A stretch of DNA of 64,000 nucleotides from Mucilaginibacter sp. (GCA_028288025.1 JAQBOM010000030.1:1-64000), one strand, 5' to 3'; shown: positions 27,344 to 36,993, counted from the first letter of the stretch. The notes: generated by a model not told the origin, from the letters alone. Numbers and translations are program-made.

Positions 27344-28356
27344 TCATTAAAATTCACAACAACTGTTGTGGCATTGCCTATGTCAATCCCTACTGAGGAT
27401 TGTTTTAGCCCGTTTGTTTTACGCAACGAGTTTAAGGCGTAACCTTTACCCGCTAAACTAGCCGGATCGTCCACAAAATTGAGTTGTGCAATATCGCCAA
27501 ATTCTTTGTTAAAGCACTCAACTAAATCGTTATAATATAACCCGCCGCCGCACAAATAGATCTTATTTGTTTTCATTAAGTTGGCATCGGTAATTACATT
27601 TCTAAGATTTGGAGAAATTACTTCGTTGTAGTAGGATTTTATTGCGTTTTTACGCATTTCTCTCAGATCAATATTCTTCCTGTTCAAAATGATGTATCCT
27701 TTTTGAAAGGCGTCATCCAGTAAATGGGCGTTCCGGAACTCAAGATAATTGGATTTTTCCAATTCCTTCAGCATAATATTAATGGCATATTTTAATCCGT
27801 GGGTGCTGATCATGGTTTGCTCAACGATACCTTCGTCAGTGCTCAATACCGATTCAAATGTCCCAAACCCACAGCTTAATACAAAGAAGCTTCCTTCGGC
27901 TTTTTGCTCCCCCTTACGTAAGGCGATGGTGCAGCCAACTATTTCGGGCACAACATCTACGTCGCCGATCTCAACAACGGCTGTTTTTTTTGCACCGCTG
28001 CTAAACACGGATGAATCATATTCAACCCGGTGAGAGCGTTTTAAATAGTTTACAGCTTTATCTTTATATATATGGTAAGTCCCGTACGGAAAACCCACTG
28101 TAACCGTAATGGGCTGATCCACTTTGTCACTGGCAAGCAATAGCGCCGCGTTCATTAATAATTGATAATCCAGGTCGTCGGGTGAAGAATTAATGGCTTT
28201 GTGCGGAAATTCGCCTTCGCTTAATGACAGGTTGCCGCATGTATACCACTGATTCTCATGCAGTATCTTCAGGCCGTTTATTAATTCACTGGAGGTGTTA
28301 GCCAAATTGGCATTATTAGCCTCAATTAAGCTGGAAAAGGATTGAGATTTAAACAT
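27340..28356 (-). CDS. Actin-like ATPase (ParM/Alp type), apparently circularly permuted
   Basis: A 338-residue protein with motifs of the ParM/StbA group, in altered order. Residues 82-94 (PITVTVGFPYGTY) match the family's GLP strand; 128-144 (VEIGDVDVVPEIVGC) the strand and P-x-x-x-G region; 157-171 a phosphate-2 loop (VLSCGFGTFES, with Ser161 where Asp is usual); 266-273 the adenosine motif (IYLCGGGL); and 296-306 DPASLAGKGY. The phosphate-1 loop, normally at the N-terminus, appears at 322-331 as VGIDIGNATT, seven residues from the end. An in-frame TGA lies three codons before the ATG, so no N-terminal copy was missed. It overlaps a bactofilin gene by 4 nt. ATP-driven filament formation is inferred from the family. 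Confidence 0.85.
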   Translation of the reverse strand: MFKSQSFSSLIEANNANLANTSSELINGLKILHENQWYTCGNLSLSEGEFPHKAINSSPDDLDYQLLMNAALLLASDKVDQPITVTVGFPYGTYHIYKDKAVNYLKRSHRVEYDSSVFSSGAKKTAVVEIGDVDVVPEIVGCTIALRKGEQKAEGSFFVLSCGFGTFESVLSTDEGIVEQTMISTHGLKYAINIMLKELEKSNYLEFRNAHLLDDAFQKGYIILNRKNIDLREMRKNAIKSYYNEVISPNLRNVITDANLMKTNKIYLCGGGLYYNDLVECFNKEFGDIAQLNFVDDPASLAGKGYALNSLRKTNGLKQSSVGIDIGNATTVVVNFNE

Positions 28357-28709
28357 AAGTTTTCAAGTTAAATTTACCGGGGGATATAATTATTTTTTAA
28401 TGATTGATTAATTTCGTAATTCCGACCATGTTTACGAAGCCGCCGCTATAAAGTTGTTTTATATTTACTTAAATCGTTCACCAGTAACAATAATACGAAT
28501 AAAATAGATTGAATTTTCAAACGATAAAAAAATAACCCTGGCCGAATTTATAAACTAACGGGAAATATGCGGGTTTAACTATTCGTTTATAACCGGGAAT
28601 TGCCGGTTGCTTTGTAATGCACTAATTAGAGATTATGCGGATTTTGATGGGATGTATATGCATGTGAGGTTATAAACCCTGCCAACGGATGCAAGTTTAT
28701 TGTCGGTTA
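28357..28709. other. 353-nt gap upstream of the actin/bactofilin operon
   Basis: AT-rich sequence with no ORF and no TAnnTTTG box that I can identify on the minus strand. It should hold the promoter of the actin-like gene and the 3' region of the M28 gene. ATATGCGGGTTTAAC and AACCGGGAATTGCCGGTT (28591-28608) contain small dyads of uncertain meaning. Confidence 0.4.
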
Positions 28710-30008
28710 CTACCTATCTCTTTTTACAACTCTTTTTGGCGTATCGGTTCCTGCGACTATACCGCGCGAGCTTAGCGCAATGGCCCTGATGGTCGATGTT
28801 ATATTCGCCACATCCAGGGTGCTCAGTTCATCTTTAACGGTGTGGTAATATTTATCAATATCTATCTGGTCTGTTGATATGGTATGTGCCGGTACGCCCA
28901 CCGCGGCTAGCGAGGCGTTATCGCTGCGGTAGAAAAGGTTTTGCTGTGGGTAGGGGTCGGGATAAAACTTAAAGGCAGTACCTTCCAGGTTTTTTTGGAG
29001 AATGGTGCCAAAATCCGAGCGTTCAAACCCGGTAATGAAGGCCGAATTTCCTCCAAATTTGGACGCTTTGCCGATCATTTCGATATTAAACATGGCCACC
29101 ACTTTATCCGGGTCAACCATTTTCGCGAAATGCTGCGAGCCGAATTCGCCAATCTCTTCTGCTGTAAAGGCTACAAATACCAGGGTTCGGGCATTGTTAT
29201 TTAGTTTTTTGAAATATCGGGCCAGCTCGATTGCCGCTGTTGTGCCCGAGGCATCGTCATCGGCGCCATTTGCAATGCTGTCGCCCTGAACGGGTTTCAA
29301 TATTCCCAAATGGTCGTAATGGCCCGAGAAGATCACATACTCGTTTGGCTTTGTTTTACCGGGAATTATGCCGGCTACGTTAAACAAGGGTAGTTCCTCC
29401 TTTTTCCCGGTATAGCTCACGTCGAATGATTTGATATCATCGTGCTTGCCCAGCACAAAAACCAGTGCCTGGTCGTCATTGACTTTGTTGGTTACATTTC
29501 CTTTACGGGAGCGGTCCTTTAAAGTTTTAAAAATAGCCGCAAACTGCGGGTCGACCAGGATGAGCATTTTTTTGCCGCTTTGTAAATAGCCTGTATACTC
29601 TGTGCGGAAGTTTTTATCAGCGCTAAGCTTAACAATTTGCACGTCGCTGTTATTGGTCCATTCGAGCGAGGTGGCGCTGGTGCTGGCAAATACACTGTCT
29701 GGCGAAATTACTTTGCCGTTGATGCTTGCCAGGGTTTTAACCGCGGTGACACGGGTCATGGTAAAGTTTTGCCGGTAGCCTGTGTTGCCTTCCAAAGGCT
29801 TCAGCCCTATATTTTTATATTCGCTCTCAATAAATTGTGCGGCTTTTTCAATCCCGGGTGTAAAGGTGGCGCGCCCCTGCATGTCATCCGCTGATAGGGT
29901 TTTGATAATTCGTTCTACGTCATTCTGGCTGATGAGCTTGTTTAAATCCTGGCCAAAAGTGTAAAACGATATACCCAGTAAAGCGATTGCTGCTATGATC
30001 TTTTTCAT
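28710..30008 (-). CDS. Exported M28 family peptidase
   Basis: A 432-residue zinc peptidase of family M28 with a signal peptide (KKIIAAIALLGISFYTFGQ). The metal ligands are in FSGHYDHLG (H), GADDDASGT (bridging D), FTAEEIGEFGS (catalytic E and ligand E), NIEMIGK (where D is more usual) and ISTDQID/HT near the C-terminus. It is probably an aminopeptidase or glutamate-carboxypeptidase-like enzyme in the periplasm. The ATG at 30008 is preferred over the TTG two codons upstream. It starts 6 nt after the M61 stop, so the two form an operon of exported peptidases. Confidence 0.92.
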   Translation of the reverse strand: MKKIIAAIALLGISFYTFGQDLNKLISQNDVERIIKTLSADDMQGRATFTPGIEKAAQFIESEYKNIGLKPLEGNTGYRQNFTMTRVTAVKTLASINGKVISPDSVFASTSATSLEWTNNSDVQIVKLSADKNFRTEYTGYLQSGKKMLILVDPQFAAIFKTLKDRSRKGNVTNKVNDDQALVFVLGKHDDIKSFDVSYTGKKEELPLFNVAGIIPGKTKPNEYVIFSGHYDHLGILKPVQGDSIANGADDDASGTTAAIELARYFKKLNNNARTLVFVAFTAEEIGEFGSQHFAKMVDPDKVVAMFNIEMIGKASKFGGNSAFITGFERSDFGTILQKNLEGTAFKFYPDPYPQQNLFYRSDNASLAAVGVPAHTISTDQIDIDKYYHTVKDELSTLDVANITSTIRAIALSSRGIVAGTDTPKRVVKRDR

Positions 30009-30014
30009 CTTCAA

Positions 30015-31886
30015 CTATTTAATTTTTGATGACAGCCAATTGGTGCGGAAAGTCTCCTGATCCTTCGATAAAGCTTTCCCAGCCTTTTCATTGGTAACAA
30101 CCTCAAAATATGGGTTCTCTTCCAGGGCTATGGTTGTTTCGTGATTGCCGGTGCGATTGCGGTAGCTAATTGCAATTTTTTCTCCCGGTTTTTTACTGCC
30201 AACTACGTCATTGAAAGCTTGTGCGTCTTTTATTTCTTTTCCATCGGCTTTCAGTATGATATCGCCTGCATCCAGTCCGGCTTTATAAATGGGCGTACCC
30301 ATTATGGTGCTTGATTGTATGGACAAGCCTTCTGTTCCATTTGTGCGCGCCTGACCGGATTTGCCCCTGCCGGGCATAGTGGATAACGGCCCGGCCCATG
30401 CTTTGCCCGGTTGCGCCCTGCGTAACACCAAGCCTGCTTTGGCCAGCAAAGCTTCATAGTTATTCTTTTCAATCCCATTAATGTACCGGTTAAAAAAATC
30501 GGCCGCAAATTTGGGGTTTTTGGTCAACCTGGCCAGGTCGCTCTGTAAGTCGGGAACAGTGTAGGGCTTCATTACTTTGCCCCGCGCCAGCCATACTTCG
30601 CGCATGTAGTCATCCAGCGTCAGGTTAAATTCGCTGCGCAGCCTCAGGTCGAGCGCCAGGGCAGTTGCCCCGCCGTAAAAATAATAGCTCGTGAAAATAT
30701 TGTTATCGTTGTTCGGATCGATCGAAACGCCCGCGTCGGCGAATACCGCGTGGTTACTGGCCTGTACAGGGGTGTATTTTGCAGCCCCTGGTGTGTTTAG
30801 CGCGGCATTTACAAGCCCTGAGATGGTGTGGGTATATTCATCCATCGTATGAAAGCCCGAACGCTCCAGCAGCAACTCGCCGTAATATTGTGTGAAACCT
30901 TCAGCAAACCAAAGCTCACTGCTCATATTGGCATGCTCAAAATTAAAAGGTTCCAATGATTTTGGGCGAATGCGCTTCACATTCCAGCTATGAAAGTATT
31001 CGTGCGAAAAGGTGCTCAACAATGGCACTTCGTTGCCTTCCACTTTATTGATCGGTTGAACAATACAAGTTGAGTTGCGGTGCTCCATACCGTCGCCCGA
31101 TGTGGTTGGGTAAACATCATCCAGAAAAGTGTATTCGCCGTAATCATATGCCGGCAGTTCACCAAATACTGCTTTTTCTTCTAGCACCATTTTTTGCACC
31201 ATCTTACCAAAATTATCTACCACCGGCTGGCTGTCGTCGGAATGAATGGTTAAGTTGATCTTCTCCTTTTTGCCATCGGTGTTTATAACATCCCAACTCG
31301 TCTCCTTAAAATTTGAAAGCTCGGTAGGGCTATCCATCATATACTGCAGATCGGGTGCGCTGTAAATATTCGCGCCTTCAGATTTTAACTGGGTGGCAAC
31401 TTTCCAGCCGTGTTTATCAAGATCGTCAAATTCGAATCTGAGCGGGCGTTTTTCCTGGCCGGGCACCCACATAAATGCAGCGGGCATATTGAGGTGTGCA
31501 TGGCTGTCATCAATGCTGGCGTAAGTACCATCGGTCCAGTTACCGAAAAGGGTATAGGTTATAACCACGGTTTCCGGGTGTTCGCCAACTTCATATACAT
31601 CGCCTTCAATTTGTTTAAGTGGCAAGGTGTTTCCGCTAACGTCGGTGGCTTTAACATTGTATATGTTTTTACCAAACTCGTGGGTTGCATACCGCCCGGC
31701 CGACGACCTGCTCATGCGTACGCGAAGCTCCCTTGAAGGTGCTTGCGGGATGGTCATTTTAATTTCCGCTTCGTGGTGAGCGGCATTTGGGAACGATACC
31801 AAATAGAAGATAGCCTTTTGTCCCTGTTGAGCGACGGCGGCAGTAATAAAAAAGAATGTAAGTGCGAATAGGGGTAATTTTTTCAT
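30015..31886 (-). CDS. Exported M61 glycyl aminopeptidase with PDZ domain
   Basis: About 623 residues. After a signal peptide (KKLPLFALTFFFITAAVAQ) comes an N-terminal beta domain, the catalytic domain with SHEYFHSWN (H295, E296, H299) and E329 in WFAEGFTQYY, and a PDZ domain at about 500-590 (TPIYKAGLDAGDIILKADG). This is family M61, whose known members remove N-terminal glycine or alanine. I chose the ATG at 31886 because it gives a normal signal peptide. It is first in an operon with the M28 peptidase. Confidence 0.93.
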   Translation of the reverse strand: MKKLPLFALTFFFITAAVAQQGQKAIFYLVSFPNAAHHEAEIKMTIPQAPSRELRVRMSRSSAGRYATHEFGKNIYNVKATDVSGNTLPLKQIEGDVYEVGEHPETVVITYTLFGNWTDGTYASIDDSHAHLNMPAAFMWVPGQEKRPLRFEFDDLDKHGWKVATQLKSEGANIYSAPDLQYMMDSPTELSNFKETSWDVINTDGKKEKINLTIHSDDSQPVVDNFGKMVQKMVLEEKAVFGELPAYDYGEYTFLDDVYPTTSGDGMEHRNSTCIVQPINKVEGNEVPLLSTFSHEYFHSWNVKRIRPKSLEPFNFEHANMSSELWFAEGFTQYYGELLLERSGFHTMDEYTHTISGLVNAALNTPGAAKYTPVQASNHAVFADAGVSIDPNNDNNIFTSYYFYGGATALALDLRLRSEFNLTLDDYMREVWLARGKVMKPYTVPDLQSDLARLTKNPKFAADFFNRYINGIEKNNYEALLAKAGLVLRRAQPGKAWAGPLSTMPGRGKSGQARTNGTEGLSIQSSTIMGTPIYKAGLDAGDIILKADGKEIKDAQAFNDVVGSKKPGEKIAISYRNRTGNHETTIALEENPYFEVVTNEKAGKALSKDQETFRTNWLSSKIK

Positions 31887-31944
31887 TGAACAAATTGTAT
31901 TAACAGCGGTCAAATTACTATTAATTCAGGAAAAGATAAGAAAA

Positions 31945-31979
31945 AGTCGTAAGTCCGGAGTCGTAAGTCCTGAGTCTTA
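31945..31979. repeat. Direct word repeat between M61 and gmd
   Basis: AGTCGTAAGTCC occurs at 31945-31956 and exactly again at 31959-31970, followed by the partial copy AGTCTTA. It lies between divergent genes. Confidence 0.7.
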
Positions 31980-32067
31980 ATGAAAAATGGGCTGGAGCGT
32001 GGTCTTATTGCACGGTTTTACAATTAAATTGGATAATATTGCATCCGGGTACTACAGGCGATTTATT

Positions 32068-33204
32068 ATGAAAACAGCTCTAATAACAGGGGTTACCGGC
32101 CAGGACGGCGCGTACTTAGCGGAATTTTTATTAAAAAAAGGTTACGAAGTACATGGCATAAAGCGGAGATCATCTTCGTTTAATACCGATCGTATTGACC
32201 ACCTTTACCGCGACCCACATGCCCCGAACGTTAAATTCAAGCTGCATTATGGCGACCTTACCGATTCTGCCAACCTGATCAGGCTGGTGCAGGAAATACA
32301 GCCCGATGAAATTTATAATTTAGCCGCCCAAAGCCACGTAAAAGTTAGCTTTGACACCCCTGAATATACAGCTAACGCGGATGGTATCGGCACATTGCGC
32401 ATACTTGAAGCGGTAAGGCTGTTGGGTCTTACTAAAAAAACACGCATTTACCAGGCTTCCACTTCCGAGCTATATGGCCTGGTTCAGGAAGTACCGCAAA
32501 GCGAACGGACGCCGTTTTACCCCAGGTCGCCATACGCGGTGGCTAAATTGTACGGCTACTGGATAATAGTGAACTACCGCGAAGCATATAATATGTATGC
32601 TTGTAACGGCATTTTATTCAACCACGAAAGCCCAATAAGGGGCGAAACGTTTGTTACCCGGAAAATTACACGTGCAGCCTCAAGGATAGCAATGGGATTA
32701 CAGGATTGCCTTTACCTGGGAAATTTATCAGCTCAGCGGGATTGGGGCCATGCAAAGGACTATATCGAAGCCATGTGGCTGATGCTGCAGCAGGATAAAC
32801 CCGAAGACTTTGTTATAGCCACAGGCGTAACTACTACGGTAAGGGACTTTATAAAAATGTCGTTTAACGAATTAGGTATCGAAGTTGAGTTTAGCGGCAA
32901 AGACGAAAATGAACGGGGCGTGATCATTGATATCGACCAGCAGAAAATAGAAGAGCTCGGATTAGCCGCTGATGCTTTGAAGTTTGGTCAAACCGTGGTA
33001 AAAGTGGATGCTGCCTATTTCAGGCCGACAGAAGTGGAACTGCTGATAGGGGACCCCACAAAGGCGAAGGAAAAACTGGGCTGGACACCAAAATACGACC
33101 TGCAGGCGTTGGTGAGCGATATGGTAAAATCCGATCTGAACCTGGTGAAAAAGGATGATTATTTAAAAAAGGGTGGGTTTAAAACCCTTAACTATTTTGA
33201 GTGA
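32068..33204 (+). CDS. gmd: GDP-mannose 4,6-dehydratase
   Basis: Converts GDP-D-mannose to GDP-4-keto-6-deoxymannose, precursor of GDP-fucose, rhamnose and perosamine. It has 378 residues from the ATG at 32068. The NAD(P) motif is TGVTGQDGAYLA, the conserved RSSSFNTDRIDHLY follows, and the active site is T/S plus YxxxK: STSELYG and SPYAVAKLYGYW. The start at 31987 would add a non-family leader. No fcl (GDP-fucose synthase) or other sugar-nucleotide gene is adjacent. The next gene encodes an outer-membrane beta-barrel-like protein 26 nt on, suggesting use in surface glycans. Confidence 0.96.
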   Translation: MKTALITGVTGQDGAYLAEFLLKKGYEVHGIKRRSSSFNTDRIDHLYRDPHAPNVKFKLHYGDLTDSANLIRLVQEIQPDEIYNLAAQSHVKVSFDTPEYTANADGIGTLRILEAVRLLGLTKKTRIYQASTSELYGLVQEVPQSERTPFYPRSPYAVAKLYGYWIIVNYREAYNMYACNGILFNHESPIRGETFVTRKITRAASRIAMGLQDCLYLGNLSAQRDWGHAKDYIEAMWLMLQQDKPEDFVIATGVTTTVRDFIKMSFNELGIEVEFSGKDENERGVIIDIDQQKIEELGLAADALKFGQTVVKVDAAYFRPTEVELLIGDPTKAKEKLGWTPKYDLQALVSDMVKSDLNLVKKDDYLKKGGFKTLNYFE

Positions 33205-33230
33205 TCTCTGTTAACCATTCATTTACATCT

Positions 33231-34841
33231 ATGAAAAAAATATATCTAAGCTTATTTTTATTATTTACGATAGCTGGCATTGCGCATTCGCAGGCTGTAT
33301 ACCAGCCTTATTCATACCAGTTTTATCAAAAGCTTAACCCGGATGTTTACTCAACCAAAACCCGTGAACATACTTCGTTAAAACCATTTTTTGCAGATGA
33401 TTCGCTGTTAAAGCACCGGTACGATTCATTAATGAATTACGGAGCGGACGATAAGCAGCATGATTGGGGCTACAGAAAATTATTTAATGAACACTTGATT
33501 GACGTTAAAAACCCTGGCTCGACCTTTTACGCCGACCTGCTGCCGGATTTTACCGTTGGCCGGGATTTTTCGGGACAATTGACCACCAGCACCACGTCGC
33601 TCGGGTTACAGATTGGGGGTACTGTTGGCAGCAAGTTTTATTATAACGTTACAGGCTATCAAAGCAGCGCCGTGCTGCCTGATTACATGTCAACTTATAT
33701 CAACCAGGTAGGTATTGTGCCGGGACAGGCTTATGCTAAAACGTATCGTACCAATGGTTACGATTGGTCATACATAACCGCAGTTGCATCATACACTCCT
33801 GTAAAGTATTTAAATATTTCTGCGGGACGTGACAAAACGTTTATTGGCGATGGTTACCGTTCGATGCTTTTATCGGATTACTCGTCACCATATCTCTTTT
33901 TTAAGCTTACCGGCACGCTTGGAAACGTAAGATATATGGCCATGTGGACCGATATGAATGATCCGGCTGCAACTTCGCAATACGGCATCTTCCGGAGAAA
34001 GTTTGGCGTTTTTCATTACCTCGACTGGAACGTTAGCAACCGGCTATCGCTAGGTTTCTTTGACAATATAATCGGGTATTTTACTGATGACAACGGGCAA
34101 AAACGTCCTTTTGATCTCAATTATATCAACCCGCTCATTTTTATGAAGCCCATAAATAATTCAAGCGCCGACCCTGATAAGTCATTGTTGGGAGCTACGG
34201 GTAAATATAAGATCAGCGATGGCGTAACAGTTTATGGCCAATTCGTGTTAAATGAGTTCGTGTCAAAGGATTTCTTTTCCAGCGATGGGGCTTCGGTCAA
34301 TAAATATGGTTACCAGCTGGGTTTTAGGGGAACAAATTTATTTACCATTAAAAACCTGAACTTCCTGGTTGAAACCAATAATGCTAAACCCTATACCTAT
34401 TCGGCGCGGTCGGCAATAGAAAACTATTCGAACAACAGCGAGCCCCTAGCACATCCCTGGGGAGCTAACTTCAGGGAAGTTGTGGGATTGTTAAATTACT
34501 CCTATAAACGATTTGATTTTAGCGGGGAAGCTGACTACGGGCGCTATGGGTTAGATATTAATGGGCTCAACTACGGGAAGGATATTTTCCAGATATATAC
34601 AAACGCGGCAAAAGTTTACGGAAATTACACTGGGCAGGGTTTAACTACGAATATGATTTACGTGGAAGGCAAGATCGCCTATCTGCTTAATCCCAAATAC
34701 AATTTGAGAATAGAATTGGGCGGGATTATACGGGATGAAAAGAATGCACAGTTTAATGACAAAACCGCGATGATCACATTTGGTGTCAGAAGCTCATTCC
34801 GGAATTTATATACAGATATTGCGAGTTATAAAACGCATTAG
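33231..34841 (+). CDS. RemB-like outer-membrane beta-barrel protein
   Basis: A 536-residue protein with a signal peptide (MKKIYLSLFLLFTIAGIAHSQ), a short periplasmic segment with aromatic-rich repeats, and from about residue 110 alternating amphipathic strands (SLGLQIGGTVGSKFYYNVTGYQ, YLNISAGRDKTFIGDGYRS). The block GRDKTFIGDGYRSMLLSDYS and the closing strands resemble gliding motility protein RemB and the Wzi-like capsule assembly fold. Either motility or polysaccharide attachment is possible; its position 26 nt after gmd favours a link to surface polysaccharide. Assignment to RemB proper is tentative. Confidence 0.72.
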   Translation: MKKIYLSLFLLFTIAGIAHSQAVYQPYSYQFYQKLNPDVYSTKTREHTSLKPFFADDSLLKHRYDSLMNYGADDKQHDWGYRKLFNEHLIDVKNPGSTFYADLLPDFTVGRDFSGQLTTSTTSLGLQIGGTVGSKFYYNVTGYQSSAVLPDYMSTYINQVGIVPGQAYAKTYRTNGYDWSYITAVASYTPVKYLNISAGRDKTFIGDGYRSMLLSDYSSPYLFFKLTGTLGNVRYMAMWTDMNDPAATSQYGIFRRKFGVFHYLDWNVSNRLSLGFFDNIIGYFTDDNGQKRPFDLNYINPLIFMKPINNSSADPDKSLLGATGKYKISDGVTVYGQFVLNEFVSKDFFSSDGASVNKYGYQLGFRGTNLFTIKNLNFLVETNNAKPYTYSARSAIENYSNNSEPLAHPWGANFREVVGLLNYSYKRFDFSGEADYGRYGLDINGLNYGKDIFQIYTNAAKVYGNYTGQGLTTNMIYVEGKIAYLLNPKYNLRIELGGIIRDEKNAQFNDKTAMITFGVRSSFRNLYTDIASYKTH

Positions 34842-34970
34842 TGTGCAGATGATCAATTGTGCATATTATAATGTGCACATTGATCAATGTGAGGATGCAG
34901 ATTGAGGTGTAGGCATTTAAAGTAATTCTCCCGCCCTTAATTATCTGCACATTTGAAATTTGCACATCAC
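34841..34970. repeat. Inverted word repeat between RemB-like gene and dxs
   Basis: GTGTGCAGATGATCAATTGTGCA and related words (34841-34904) are mirrored at 34938-34970 by TTATCTGCACATTTG and AAATTTGCACATCAC. The right arm reaches the dxs stop codon. Confidence 0.6.
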
Positions 34971-36901
34971 GAAGCTATAATATGCTTATTCTGTTTGATG
35001 CCGATGTGTTTCACCCGGGCGGCTATATTTTCGGCGTCATAACCACATTCAGCCCAAAGCTCGGGCTGTTCCCCATGTTCGATAATGCGGTCGGGTATGC
35101 CTAAACGGATAACCTGTGCGTGGTAATTGTTGTCGGCCATAAATTCTAAGATCGCGCTTCCCATACCGCCCTCAATGCAGCCGTCCTCAACGGTGATGAT
35201 CTTGTTGAATTTTTTGCAAACATCATGCAACAGCGCCTCATCCAGCGGCTTTACAAAGCGAAGGTCGTAGTGTGCGGGATAATAGCCTTCGGCATTCAAT
35301 TCGGCGGTTGCTTTTACCACTTCGTTACCGGCATGGCCTATTGATAAAATGGCAACATCCTCACCATCGCAAATCTTGCGGCCCTTGCCTACTTTAATGG
35401 CTTTTAGCGGCCGTTGCCAGTCGATCATAACGCCTGTGCCGCGCGGGTACCGGATAACAAAAGGCCCCATATCTTCCTGCTGGGCAGTAAACATCAGGTT
35501 GCGTAATTCTTCTTCGTTCATCGGCGCGGATACCGTCATATTAGGTATGCAACGCATATAAGCGAGGTCATAAGCGCCGTGGTGTGTTGCGCCGTCGGCA
35601 CCGGCTATGCCCGCCCTGTCGAGGCAAAAAACTACGTTCAGGTTTTGAATGGCCACGTCATGAATAACCTGGTCATAAGCCCGCTGCATAAAGCTTGAAT
35701 AAATGTTGCAGAATGGTACCAGCCCCTGTGTTGCTAACCCTGCCGAAAATGTTACGGCGTGCTGCTCGGCAATACCTACATCAAAGGCACGGTTTGGCAT
35801 GGCCTTCATCATCAGGTTTAGCGAACAGCCCGACGGCATGGCCGGCGTGATACCCATTATTTTAGGATTTTGCTCCGCCAGTTCAATAATGGTATGTCCG
35901 AAAACATCCTGGTACTTCGGCGGCTGCGGTTTTTCCTGTTTCGTTTTCCTGATCTCGCCGGTGATTTTATCAAATAAACCGGGGGCATGCCATTTGGTTT
36001 GATCTTTTTCGGCCAGGGCATATCCTTTGCCTTTTACTGTAACACAATGGAGTAGTTTGGGTCCTGGTATGTTTCGCAAGTCGCGTAATACACCTACAAG
36101 GTGCTCCACATCATGGCCGTCAATAGGGCCGAAATATCTGAAATTAAGCGCTTCAAAAAAGTTGCTTTTTTTAAGCAGCGTTCCTTTTATGCTTTTTTCA
36201 ATTTTCTGCGCTATCCGGTAAGCATCCGGCCCGATGGCTGATAACTTTGCCAGGATATGTGCAATATCGTCCCGGAAACGGTTGTATTGTTTTGAGGTGG
36301 TGATGTCTGTTAGGTATTCCTTTAGCGCCCCAACGTTGGGGTCGATTGACATGTTGTTGTCATTCAATATCACTAACAGGTTGGTATTTTCGATGCCGGC
36401 ATGGTTAAGGGCTTCAAATGAAATACCCGCGGTCATGGCGCCATCGCCAATTACGGCCACGTGTTGCCGGTCGGTTTCGCCTTTATATTGCGAGGCAACA
36501 GCCATACCCAGCGCTGCTGAAATGGAAGTAGAGGAGTGGCCCACGCCAAAGGTGTCATATTCGCTCTCTGAACGTTTTGGGAAACCGCTTAAGCCTTTAT
36601 AGATACGGTTTGTGTGAAAAGACTCCCGGCGGCCGGTAAGTATTTTATGACCGTAAGCCTGATGTCCCACATCCCAAACCAGCTGATCATAGGGTGTGTT
36701 CAAAATATATTGCAATGCGACTGTTAATTCAACCACACCCAGGCTGGCGGCAAAATGCCCCCCGTTTACCGAAACGACATCAATAATGTATTGACGAAGT
36801 TCCTGGCATACTTGTTTTAACTCATCAACCCTAAGTTTCTTTAGATCAGATGGATAATTTATTTTTTCCAATAAATTTCCGGCCGGTACCTGCATTGGCA
36901 T
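34967..36901 (-). CDS. dxs: 1-Deoxy-D-xylulose-5-phosphate synthase
   Basis: First enzyme of the MEP isoprenoid pathway: thiamine diphosphate-dependent condensation of pyruvate and glyceraldehyde 3-phosphate. It has 644 residues. GHQAYGHKILTGRR (conserved His), GDGAMTAGISFEALNHAG with the Mg/TPP signature ending in NDNNMSI, the transketolase-like middle domain with DRAGIAGADGATHHGAYD, and a C-terminal domain with EDGCIEGGMGSA are all present. It is divergent from scpA. No other MEP gene is nearby. Two starts two codons apart (MPM) are possible. Confidence 0.98.
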   Translation of the reverse strand: MPMQVPAGNLLEKINYPSDLKKLRVDELKQVCQELRQYIIDVVSVNGGHFAASLGVVELTVALQYILNTPYDQLVWDVGHQAYGHKILTGRRESFHTNRIYKGLSGFPKRSESEYDTFGVGHSSTSISAALGMAVASQYKGETDRQHVAVIGDGAMTAGISFEALNHAGIENTNLLVILNDNNMSIDPNVGALKEYLTDITTSKQYNRFRDDIAHILAKLSAIGPDAYRIAQKIEKSIKGTLLKKSNFFEALNFRYFGPIDGHDVEHLVGVLRDLRNIPGPKLLHCVTVKGKGYALAEKDQTKWHAPGLFDKITGEIRKTKQEKPQPPKYQDVFGHTIIELAEQNPKIMGITPAMPSGCSLNLMMKAMPNRAFDVGIAEQHAVTFSAGLATQGLVPFCNIYSSFMQRAYDQVIHDVAIQNLNVVFCLDRAGIAGADGATHHGAYDLAYMRCIPNMTVSAPMNEEELRNLMFTAQQEDMGPFVIRYPRGTGVMIDWQRPLKAIKVGKGRKICDGEDVAILSIGHAGNEVVKATAELNAEGYYPAHYDLRFVKPLDEALLHDVCKKFNKIITVEDGCIEGGMGSAILEFMADNNYHAQVIRLGIPDRIIEHGEQPELWAECGYDAENIAARVKHIGIKQNKHIIAS

Positions 36902-36993
36902 TAATTAGATCATTTTGATTACAAAAGACGGTATTTTATTCGTAAAAGTATGATAAACGTTTTTAATAATTTACCTTGTAGTTTATTTTTTGT

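Noticed and set aside
31987..32067. Longer start of gmd at 31987
   Set aside because: The additional 27 residues are not of the SDR family; the NAD motif is placed normally only from the ATG at 32068.
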